In this document: piece after piece, positions 1-5,221 of the stretch
Layout of the letters: each line of letters begins with the position of its first letter
How positions within the stretch are numbered: position 1 is the first letter of the stretch
Source of the DNA: Crocinitomicaceae bacterium
GTDB taxonomy: Bacteria; Bacteroidota; Bacteroidia; Flavobacteriales_D; Parvicellaceae
Reading direction: 5' to 3'
Length of the DNA: 5,221 bases
NCBI GenBank assembly: GCA_002727735.1
Contig: PBXW01000114.1
Span: forward strand, 4,493-9,713
Made by a program: the position numbers and the translations under genes
Notes under the pieces: generated by a model
The model's database searches: none
What the model saw: the letters and a program-made list of their open reading frames with translations, nothing else
What the model was told of the DNA's origin: nothing

Positions 1-1259
1 CCAAAGGATAGTATTCCTTTTGCATAAATCCTACTTGAAAGCCAAGTGGTGAATATAAACGTTAAAAATAACAAGCTAATGCTTAATATTATTTCCCAAA
101 TTTCCACACTGCTTGGACCAATTCCCATAGCGATTCGAACAAGCATAATTACTGGAGACGTAAATGGGATTTCACTTAGCCAAAAAGATAATGTAGAAGA
201 GGGATCATCAATGACTGAGGATATCATAGATAAGGCAAAAATCATAGGTATTGTTAAAGGAACTAAGAATTGTTGCGTATCAGTCTCTTCATCAACAGCG
301 GCACCTATTGCAGCCATCATTCCAGCATAAAGTAGGTATCCTCCTATAAAGTATATTCCAAAAAATATGAACATACTTGGCCAATGTATTTGATAAAATA
401 AGAATTCAATTATTTGAGCAGACTCACCAGAATTTACTGTTAATGGTCCTTGACTTTGAATAGATGAAGAATAAATATCTGGTATAACACTATTTAAGAT
501 TACAATCGAGGTTATTGAAATTACGCTAATCCATATAAAAAATTGGGTAAATCCCACTAATCCTACTCCTATGATCTTGGCAATCATTAGTTTAAAGCTA
601 GAGACAGATGAAATAATTATTTCAATAATTCTACTTGTTTTTTCTTCAATTACTCCCTTCATTACTTGTACAGAATACATGAGTATAAAGAAGTAGATAA
701 AGAAAGCAAAGATGAATCCTATAATTCCCTTGCGTTGAATATTCTTATTCTCTTGATTTTCTACATCTATAATATCTAAATTGACTCGAGTTTTAATGGC
801 TCTGTATGTTTCAATCTTTATATTGTTTTTATTAACTCTATACAGCTCTATGGCTTCATTTATAATGCTTGTCAGATGTTTTTGCGCAGAAGAAGAGGGA
901 ATAGTCTTGTACAAGCACTTGGCTGTCATGGAATTTGTCTTTATAAGATTTGATGGCAGATAGAGTAATAAATCTAAATCATCATCTTTTTTGAATAACT
1001 CCTGTGCCTCTTCATAATTTTTATCTTCAGGAGACCATTTTAGGTTATACTTCTCACTATTTCTTAATACACCATCAAACATTTTACCTTCGTCAAAAAC
1101 AAGAATTTCATAGTTGTTTTTACTGCCTTTAGAAAGGTAAGCCGTCAAACCAATAAATCCAACAATTAAGATTGGACCTAAAAAACTCATAATGATAAAA
1201 GTTTTTTTTCGTACTCTAGTCCAGTACTCACGTTTTATGATTAACCAAATTTCACCCAT
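1..1259 (-). CDS. ABC-2 type transporter permease, NatB-like (3' end beyond window)
   Basis: This is an integral membrane subunit of an ABC exporter, the partner of the ATPase encoded just upstream. The frame is open from ATG at 1259 to the left edge: 419 full codons, no internal stop, and no stop codon in the window. Hydrophobic segments lie near residues 20-42, 180-199, 226-259 (one or two helices), 295-322, 331-350 and 387-409. A hydrophilic, probably extracytoplasmic domain of about 135 residues separates the first two. This one-helix, large-loop, helix-bundle layout is typical of the NatB/YhaP family (ABC2_membrane_3). Two stretches match what I know of the family: GVIEEKTSRIIEII (residues 202-215), probably the coupling region facing the ATPase, and AAIGAAVDEETDTQQF (316-331). 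The visible end, RIYAKGILSF, resembles the usual family C-terminus, so perhaps twenty residues are missing. The start overlaps the ATPase stop by 8 bases (ATGGGTGA), which suggests translational coupling. The substrate cannot be read from sequence; sodium export is known only for Bacillus NatAB. Confidence 0.9.
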   Translation of the reverse strand, partial: MGEIWLIIKREYWTRVRKKTFIIMSFLGPILIVGFIGLTAYLSKGSKNNYEILVFDEGKMFDGVLRNSEKYNLKWSPEDKNYEEAQELFKKDDDLDLLLYLPSNLIKTNSMTAKCLYKTIPSSSAQKHLTSIINEAIELYRVNKNNIKIETYRAIKTRVNLDIIDVENQENKNIQRKGIIGFIFAFFIYFFILMYSVQVMKGVIEEKTSRIIEIIISSVSSFKLMIAKIIGVGLVGFTQFFIWISVISITSIVILNSVIPDIYSSSIQSQGPLTVNSGESAQIIEFLFYQIHWPSMFIFFGIYFIGGYLLYAGMMAAIGAAVDEETDTQQFLVPLTIPMIFALSMISSVIDDPSSTLSFWLSEIPFTSPVIMLVRIAMGIGPSSVEIWEIILSISLLFLTFIFTTWLSSRIYAKGILSF

Positions 1260-2178
1260 TCTTAACAACATTTAGAAAAACATCTTGCATACTTGGTGAA
1301 TTTTTCTTGACCTCTTGAATCTCGACATGATTTACAATTCCTTTAACAAAGTCGCTAATTTTTAATTGATCTAATAATTCAATAGTGGCTACATGTGTTT
1401 TTTCGTTAATGGAATCATGATTTTCTAATTTCCAACCTCCCCATACTGCATTGGTAAATGACATTTTATTTCCAATATATACAATGGTCCATTTGTTATT
1501 GGTGTATTTGTCTTTAAGATCATGAATCTTTCCATCTAATATTTTTTTAGATTTATTTATAATGGAAGCTTCATCACAAATTTCTTCAACCGAATTCATG
1601 TTATGTGTGCTTAAAATTATGGTTGTTTTTTCTTTTTTTAACTGCAGTATTTCGTTTTTAATTAACTCACTATTGGCGGGATCAAGACCACTAAAGGGTT
1701 CATCTAAAATTAATAATTCTGGTTGGTGTAGAATAGTGGTGATGAACTGAATTTTTTGAGCCATTCCTTTTGAGAGATCCTCAATTCTCTTATTCCACCA
1801 ACTTTCTATATTGAATTTTTCAAGCCAATATTTTACACGTTGTTTTGCTTCTTTGTTATTTAACCCTTTTAATTGGCCCAAGTAAACAGCTTGTTCGCCA
1901 ACTTTCATTTTTTTATATAACCCTCTTTCTTCAGGTAAATAGCCAATTTTATAGACATGTTTTTTCTCTAAAAGTTCGCCATGTATCTTAACGGTTCCTT
2001 TATCTTGTTCTATAATTTGATTAATTATTCTAATTAAAGTGGTTTTGCCAGCACCATTAGGACCTAGCAATCCGAAAATTGATCCTTTTTTAATCTTGAT
2101 ATTTATATCATCTAATGCCTTGTGTTTTCCAAAAGATTTATGAATGTCTTGGATCTGAATTATATTACTTACTGGCAT
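1252..2178 (-). CDS. ABC transporter ATP-binding protein, NatA-like with C-terminal DUF4162-type region
   Basis: This is the cytoplasmic ATPase of the exporter whose permease follows immediately; ATP binding and hydrolysis drive the permease. It has 308 residues. Walker A is GPNGAGKTT (39-47), the ABC signature LSKGM (135-139), Walker B LLILDEP (155-161), the D-loop SGLDP (163-167), and the switch histidine H192 in STHNM. Where most ABC ATPases have the Q-loop glutamine, the sequence reads GYLPEERGLY (79-88). That is characteristic of the NatA/COG4152 group and not a defect. After about residue 215 comes an extra C-terminal region ending in PSMQDVFLNVV, as in DUF4162-containing homologues. 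The ATG at 2178 lies 15 bases after the dnaJ stop with no recognisable Shine-Dalgarno. The protein begins directly with the first ABC strand, so this start is credible. Co-transcription with dnaJ is likely. The transported substrate is unknown. Confidence 0.93.
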   Translation of the reverse strand: MPVSNIIQIQDIHKSFGKHKALDDINIKIKKGSIFGLLGPNGAGKTTLIRIINQIIEQDKGTVKIHGELLEKKHVYKIGYLPEERGLYKKMKVGEQAVYLGQLKGLNNKEAKQRVKYWLEKFNIESWWNKRIEDLSKGMAQKIQFITTILHQPELLILDEPFSGLDPANSELIKNEILQLKKEKTTIILSTHNMNSVEEICDEASIINKSKKILDGKIHDLKDKYTNNKWTIVYIGNKMSFTNAVWGGWKLENHDSINEKTHVATIELLDQLKISDFVKGIVNHVEIQEVKKNSPSMQDVFLNVVKNG

Positions 2179-2193
2179 TTTTTAATAGTAAGA

Positions 2194-3300
2194 TTAAGAA
2201 AAGTGGTTTTTCATTCTATCAAAGAAATTTTTCGTTTGATTTAATTTAGGCTTGAAATTATCACTTTCATTTAATTTAACCAATAATTCTTTTTCTTCTT
2301 TTGATAGTTTTTGTGGAGTCCAAATTTGGATATTGACAATCATATCTCCTCGGCCATATCCATTTATGTCCGGAATTCCTTTAGATCTTAACCTTAAATT
2401 TTTACCACTTTGAGTTCCAGGTGGTATTTTTATTTTCGCTTTTCCAGTAACCATTGGGATTTCTACCGATGTTCCAATGGTAGCATCAGAAAATGAAATT
2501 CCCAATTGGTATAGTAAGTCATTACCATTTCTTACAAGATGTTCATGCTCAATTTCTTCAATGGCCACAATTAAGTCTCCTGGTACACCACCACCTGGAG
2601 CTTCATTTCCCTTGCCCTGCATACTAAGTTGCATGCCATGTTCAACTCCTGCTGGTATATCAATTTCAATGATTGTTTCTTTTTTCTCTAAGCCAGAAGA
2701 ATCAACTCCTGCTGGTCGGTTTGAAATTGTTTGGCCAGAGCCTTTACATACTGGGCAAGTAGATGATGTTTGCATAGCACCTAAAATTGTATTAGTGACT
2801 CTTGTCACTTGGCCAGTTCCACCACAACTTGAACATGTGCTAAACTCAACTCCTTCAGCTTGTACAAGTTTATTTACTTTAATTTTTTTCTGTACACCAT
2901 TGACAATGTCTTCTAAACTCAATCTTAATTTAACTCTAAGATTTGACCCCTTTCTTACTCTACTTCCTCCTCTTCTGCCAAATCCACCGCCACCAAAAGC
3001 TGATCCGAAAATATCACCAAAATGATCAAAAATGTCATCCATGGACATGCCACCACCGAATCCACCTTGTCCACCATCAAATGCCGCATGACCAAACTGG
3101 TCATATTGTTGTCTTTTTTGAGTGTTACTCAATACTTCATAAGCTTCAGCAGCTTCTTTAAATTTACTTTCTGCTTCTTTGTTACCAGGGTTTTTGTCTG
3201 GATGATATTTAAGGGCTAATTTTCTGTAAGCTTTTTTGATTTCAGCTTCACTAGCTCCTTTGGAAACACTTAATATGTCGTAATAGTCTCTTTTACTCAC
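2194..3300 (-). CDS. dnaJ: chaperone protein DnaJ (Hsp40) with a reduced zinc-binding region
   Basis: DnaJ is a cytoplasmic J-protein that delivers unfolded clients to DnaK and stimulates its ATPase. The protein has 368 residues, near the usual 370-385. The J domain spans 1-70 with the essential HPD at 33-35. A Gly/Phe-rich linker runs from about 70 to 115, with repeated GGFGGG and a DIF motif. The substrate-binding C-terminal domains follow from about 118 to 350. The zinc region keeps only two CxxCxGxG motifs, C156-C159 (CSSCGGTG) and C182-C185 (CPVCKGSG). By alignment with canonical DnaJ these are motifs 2 and 3. Motif 1 is replaced near 146-155 (QAEGVEFST) and motif 4 near 194-206 ([13 protein letters not shown]). 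The start is GTG: an in-frame TGA sits two codons upstream, and the N-terminus SKRDYYDIL fits the family. It follows grpE by 10 bases, consistent with an operon. From memory, flavobacterial DnaJ proteins look similar, so this is probably a lineage form and not decay. Confidence 0.97.
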   Translation of the reverse strand: MSKRDYYDILSVSKGASEAEIKKAYRKLALKYHPDKNPGNKEAESKFKEAAEAYEVLSNTQKRQQYDQFGHAAFDGGQGGFGGGMSMDDIFDHFGDIFGSAFGGGGFGRRGGSRVRKGSNLRVKLRLSLEDIVNGVQKKIKVNKLVQAEGVEFSTCSSCGGTGQVTRVTNTILGAMQTSSTCPVCKGSGQTISNRPAGVDSSGLEKKETIIEIDIPAGVEHGMQLSMQGKGNEAPGGGVPGDLIVAIEEIEHEHLVRNGNDLLYQLGISFSDATIGTSVEIPMVTGKAKIKIPPGTQSGKNLRLRSKGIPDINGYGRGDMIVNIQIWTPQKLSKEEKELLVKLNESDNFKPKLNQTKNFFDRMKNHFS

Positions 3301-3310
3301 CGTTCATTAT

Positions 3311-3844
3311 TTATTCTCCAACAACTACTTTGGCATACCTGATGACTTTTTCATTTATCATGTAGCCTTTTTCTATAACATCAATTACTTTTCCCTTCAT
3401 ATCTTCAGTAGGTGAAGGTATATTAGTAATAGCTTCATGAATATCAGAATCAAAATCTTTGCCTTTTGCATCCATAGGTTTTAATCCTTGGCTAATCAAT
3501 CCCTTGTGCAATTTATTGTAAATTAATTCAAAACCTTCTTTAACAACTTTTGCATCTTCTACGTTTTTGTTGTTATCAATTGCTCTTTCAAAATCATCAA
3601 CAACAGGAAGTAGTTCTTTAATCACATTTTCACTAGCGTTGGTAATCAAATCAATTTTTTCCTTTGCAGTTCTCTTTCTGTAATTTTCATATTCAGAATA
3701 CAATCTAATGTATTTTTCTTTAAAATCTTGATCATCTTTTCTATCGGTCTTTTTAGCATCTTTATCTACACTTTTTTTGTCGACCTTCTTTTCCTTTTTA
3801 ACCTTCGATTCAGATTTATCTTTCTTGTTAGTTTTTGTTTTCAT
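3311..3844 (-). CDS. grpE: nucleotide exchange factor GrpE
   Basis: GrpE is a cytoplasmic dimer that releases ADP from DnaK and so resets the chaperone cycle that DnaJ starts. It has 177 residues. An unstructured charged tail (1-40) leads into a long helix (about 41-72, with heptad-like YIRLYSEYENYRKRTAKEK), then the helix-bundle region (73-120). The C-terminal beta-wing domain (121-177) carries the family signature: FDSDIHEAI (131-139) and, further on, VIEKGYMINEKVIRYAKVVV. The first 40 residues contain 17 Lys/Arg against 10 Asp/Glu, so the tail is net basic, whereas many GrpE tails are acidic. The ATG at 3844 has no Shine-Dalgarno; a 15-base palindrome ends 5 bases before it. It is the first gene after the only large intergenic gap, so its promoter is probably there. 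dnaJ starts 10 bases past its stop. dnaK is not in the window. Confidence 0.97.
   Translation of the reverse strand: MKTKTNKKDKSESKVKKEKKVDKKSVDKDAKKTDRKDDQDFKEKYIRLYSEYENYRKRTAKEKIDLITNASENVIKELLPVVDDFERAIDNNKNVEDAKVVKEGFELIYNKLHKGLISQGLKPMDAKGKDFDSDIHEAITNIPSPTEDMKGKVIDVIEKGYMINEKVIRYAKVVVGE
3315..3319 (-). promoter_or_regulatory. GGAGA Shine-Dalgarno-like site before dnaJ
   Basis: GGAGA lies inside the last codons of grpE. It is 14 bases from the dnaJ GTG at 3300, which is long, but 7 bases from an out-of-frame ATG at 3307 that opens a four-codon mini-ORF (MNGE, stop at 3295-3293). Ribosomes loaded here could start at the mini-ORF and re-initiate at the GTG it overlaps. Whether the site is used is unknown, since Bacteroidota rely little on Shine-Dalgarno pairing. 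Confidence 0.35.
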
Positions 3845-3849
3845 GAAAT

Positions 3850-3864
3850 GTAATTTCTAATTAC
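3850..3864. repeat. perfect palindrome next to the grpE start
   Basis: GTAATT (3850-3855), a TCT spacer and AATTAC (3859-3864) form a perfect inverted repeat with 6-base arms. It ends 5 bases upstream of the grpE ATG, where a ribosome would bind. It could be a small operator or a weak AT-rich hairpin. In such AT-rich sequence a chance origin is quite possible. Confidence 0.4.
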
Positions 3865-3904
3865 TGATATTGCACTCAAAATGTGAACCAATAAATTATT
3901 GAGG

Positions 3905-3944
3905 ACAATGTGTCATAAAATTGTATAAAATGCTGACAAATTGT
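3905..3944. repeat. imperfect inverted repeat, 11-base arms, 18-base spacer, between tlpA-like gene and grpE
   Basis: The plus-strand arms are ACAATGTGTCA (3905-3915) and TGACAAATTGT (3934-3944). They are complementary at 10 of 11 positions. The repeat starts 15 bases after the stop of the TlpA-like gene and ends 60 bases before grpE. In minus-strand RNA it could form a stem-loop, but no U-run follows it (next bases CCTCAATAA), so it is a poor intrinsic terminator. It could instead be an operator or promoter element of the grpE operon. The role is inferred from position only. Confidence 0.5.
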
Positions 3945-3959
3945 TATTTAGATAATGAC

Positions 3960-4502
3960 TTAAAGTGACTTAACTAGTTTATCCATTTCACGATGAAGTG
4001 CCAAGCCACGTAAGTTTTTTGCAATAATTTTTCCATTGGCATCAATAAGGTAATTGCTAGGAATTCCTCTAACACCATAAATTCCAGCACCTTGACTTCC
4101 CCAACCTTTTAAGTCGCTAACGTGTTCATCCCAGGATAATTTATCTTGCTCGATTGCTTTAATCCAAGCTTCTTTGGATTTATCTAAAGATACACTGTAA
4201 ATTTTAAATCCTTTAGCATCTTTGAATTTGCTCTTTGAATACTTTTGATACAATGACACGATGTTTGGATTTTCCCTTCTGCATGGTCCACACCATGATG
4301 CCCAAAAATCAATCAATACAACGTTTCCCCTTAGTGATGATAATTTTATATTCTTTCCATTAGGATCTTTAAAGTCTAATTCGGGTGCTGTATTTCCAAT
4401 GTTTAATCCAGTTGTTTCTTGGTTTAATAACGGTTTTTTATCATTATTAATAGTTGTAAAGCTTATTAGTAATGAAAGTATGGTGATTGAAATTAGCTTC
4501 AT
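3960..4502 (-). CDS. exported TlpA/ResA-like thiol-disulfide oxidoreductase
   Basis: This thioredoxin-fold protein is expected to act outside the cytoplasm, reducing or shuffling disulfides in envelope proteins. It has 180 residues. A hydrophobic N-terminal segment (about 3-17, SITILSLLISFTT) looks like a signal peptide or membrane anchor. There is no cysteine near it, so it is not a lipoprotein. The redox-like domain begins near 35 with GNTAPELDFKDPNGK. The catalytic WCGPC lies at 70-74 within VLIDFWASWCGPCRRENP, and C71 and C74 are the only cysteines. The cis-proline is P148 in RGIPSNYLID. The insertion typical of TlpA/ResA (about 84-135) is present. The exact client (cytochrome c maturation, oxidative repair or other) cannot be told from sequence. 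The start is supported by the signal-like N-terminus and an AAAAGG eight bases upstream. It follows the murA stop by 38 bases and may be transcribed with it. Confidence 0.9.
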   Translation of the reverse strand: MKLISITILSLLISFTTINNDKKPLLNQETTGLNIGNTAPELDFKDPNGKNIKLSSLRGNVVLIDFWASWCGPCRRENPNIVSLYQKYSKSKFKDAKGFKIYSVSLDKSKEAWIKAIEQDKLSWDEHVSDLKGWGSQGAGIYGVRGIPSNYLIDANGKIIAKNLRGLALHREMDKLVKSL

Positions 4503-4510
4503 TTTTTTAT

Positions 4511-4516
4511 CCTTTT
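4511..4516 (-). promoter_or_regulatory. possible ribosome binding site of the TlpA-like gene
   Basis: AAAAGG on the minus strand lies 8 bases before the ATG at 4502, followed by an A-rich spacer. It partly matches the Shine-Dalgarno core (AAGGA) and supports this start codon. Apart from the GGAGA before dnaJ, it is the only Shine-Dalgarno-like site I see before a gene here. Confidence 0.5.
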
Positions 4517-4540
4517 AAATATCAAATATTGTTCCATAAA

Positions 4541-5221
4541 TTAACTTATACGCTTTATATCTGCGCCTAGAGAAAGTAATCTTCCTTCAATATTTTCATA
4601 GCCTCTATCAATTTGTTCAATGTTAAGAACAGTGCTCTTCCCTTTGGCTGATAATGCAGCTATTAAGAGAGAAACACCAGCTCTGATATCAGGAGATGTC
4701 ATTGTTATTCCTTTCAGTGGAGCTTTTCTGTCAAGTCCAATAACAGTTGCTCTGTGAGGGTCACATAAAATTATTTGTGCTCCCATGTCAATAAGTTTAT
4801 CCACAAAAAACAAGCGGCTCTCAAACATTTTTTGGTGAATAAGAACACTTCCTCTTGCTTGTGTTGCAGTTACTAATACAATGCTTAATAAATCTGGAGT
4901 GAAACCAGGCCATGGATGATCAGAAATGGTCATGATTGAACCATCTATAAATGATTCTATTTCATAATGATCTTGAGATGGTATGTAAATATCATCATTA
5001 ATTCTTTCCAATTTAATACCAAGTCTTTTGAATATATTAGGTATCATCCCAAGTTTGTCATAAGCTACATTTTTAATGGTAATTTCAGACTGGGTCATGG
5101 CAGCTAATCCAATAAAACTACCAATTTCAATCATGTCAGGTAAAATAGTATGCTCACAACCTTTTAATTCTTTTACGCCATTGATGATAAGTTTATTTGA
5201 GCCTATTCCAGAAATGTTGGC
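4541..5221 (-). CDS. murA: UDP-N-acetylglucosamine 1-carboxyvinyltransferase MurA, C-terminal half (5' end beyond window)
   Basis: MurA transfers enolpyruvate from phosphoenolpyruvate to UDP-GlcNAc, the first committed step of peptidoglycan synthesis in the cytoplasm. Only the last 226 residues are present. The frame is open to the right edge, starting ANISGIGSNKLIINGVKEL. The ATG at 5134 is therefore internal and not the start, since conserved sequence such as HTILPDMIEIG runs across it. Matches to MurA include LPDMIEIGSF (fragment residues 27-36), PGFTPDLLS (105-113; its Asp corresponds to E. coli Asp305), FESRLFFVDKLIDMGA (133-148), SPDIRAG (176-182; Asp369 in E. coli) and DRGYENIE (205-212; its Arg corresponds to Arg397). 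The catalytic cysteine loop lies in the missing N-terminal half. The C-terminus ends normally at GADIKRIS. The wording of these motifs is of the Bacteroidota type. Confidence 0.96.
   Translation of the reverse strand, partial: ANISGIGSNKLIINGVKELKGCEHTILPDMIEIGSFIGLAAMTQSEITIKNVAYDKLGMIPNIFKRLGIKLERINDDIYIPSQDHYEIESFIDGSIMTISDHPWPGFTPDLLSIVLVTATQARGSVLIHQKMFESRLFFVDKLIDMGAQIILCDPHRATVIGLDRKAPLKGITMTSPDIRAGVSLLIAALSAKGKSTVLNIEQIDRGYENIEGRLLSLGADIKRIS

Larger units (their letters stand above)
3845..3959 (-). promoter_or_regulatory. intergenic region likely to hold the grpE-dnaJ operon promoter
   Basis: These 115 bases are the only non-coding stretch above 40 bases in the window, and they precede the stress-chaperone block, so a promoter is expected. 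I find no good match to the Bacteroidota primary sigma consensus (TTTG, about 19 bases, TAnnTTTG). A weak sigma70-like pair, TTGTCA with TATGAC 16 bases on, overlaps the long inverted repeat. One CIRCE-like half site (GAGTGCAAT) is present without its partner. The assignment rests mainly on position. Confidence 0.35.

Noticed and set aside
1909..1944. Missing Q-loop glutamine in the ABC ATPase (LPEERGLY instead)
   Set aside because: This is the normal form in the NatA/COG4152 group, and all other motifs are intact, so it is not evidence of inactivity.
2477..3219. Plus-strand ORFs opposite dnaJ (182, 72 and 65 residues), and smaller ones opposite the permease, ATPase and tlpA-like gene
   Set aside because: They are antisense to clearly conserved genes and show low-complexity translations without family features.
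3869..3880. GAGTGCAAT on the minus strand, similar to half of a CIRCE element (HrcA operator)
   Set aside because: CIRCE needs TTAGCACTC nine bases before it; the bases there (TTTATTGGT) do not match, so only one half site exists.
3845..3959. Search for a Bacteroidota promoter (TTTG, about 19 bases, TAnnTTTG) ahead of grpE
   Set aside because: Near matches have wrong spacing or several mismatches; none is good enough to call a defined promoter.
4503..4540. Possible -7 element AATATTTG between murA and the TlpA-like gene
   Set aside because: One mismatch to TAnnTTTG and no TTTG at the expected upstream distance; the gap is also short enough for co-transcription.
4541..5134. A 197-residue ORF that starts at an internal ATG and could be read as a short MurA-like protein
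   Set aside because: The same frame continues with conserved MurA sequence to the right edge, so it is the end of a full-length murA cut by the window.
1..5221. Looked for an undescribed system, mobile element, CRISPR array or RNA gene
   Set aside because: All six coding regions belong to well-known housekeeping or transporter families; no array, terminal repeats, transposase or RNA fold was seen.

Overview
The window is AT-rich and carries six protein-coding genes. All lie on the minus strand and are packed head to tail, so transcription runs from high to low coordinates. The likely source is a member of the Bacteroidota, probably Flavobacteriia-like. The evidence is the style of the MurA C-terminal half (its PWPGFTPDLLS stretch), a DnaJ with only two of the usual four zinc motifs, the near absence of strong Shine-Dalgarno sequences, and the low GC content. 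This assignment is inference from remembered family sequences, not a database result.

Layout in transcription order: the 3' half of murA (peptidoglycan precursor synthesis) enters from the right edge. A short 38-base gap follows, then a TlpA/ResA-like exported thioredoxin with a WCGPC active site. Next comes the only sizeable intergenic space (115 bases), which holds a long imperfect inverted repeat and a small perfect palindrome. After it come grpE and dnaJ, the exchange factor and J-protein co-chaperones of DnaK, and then the ATPase and permease of a NatA/NatB-like ABC-2 transporter. The permease runs off the left edge, probably lacking only about twenty residues. Gaps inside the grpE-dnaJ-ATPase-permease block are 10 bases, 15 bases and an 8-base overlap, so this block is probably one operon. 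murA-tlpA is probably a separate transcription unit or the upstream part of the same one.

Function: GrpE and DnaJ work with DnaK, which is encoded elsewhere, in protein folding and stress recovery. The ATPase and permease form a membrane exporter of unknown substrate. MurA and the TlpA-like protein serve the cell envelope.

No mobile element, CRISPR array, RNA gene or clearly new system is visible. The points most worth a second look are the paired loss of one DnaJ zinc centre, the GTG start of dnaJ overlapping a four-codon mini-ORF, and the inverted repeats upstream of grpE.
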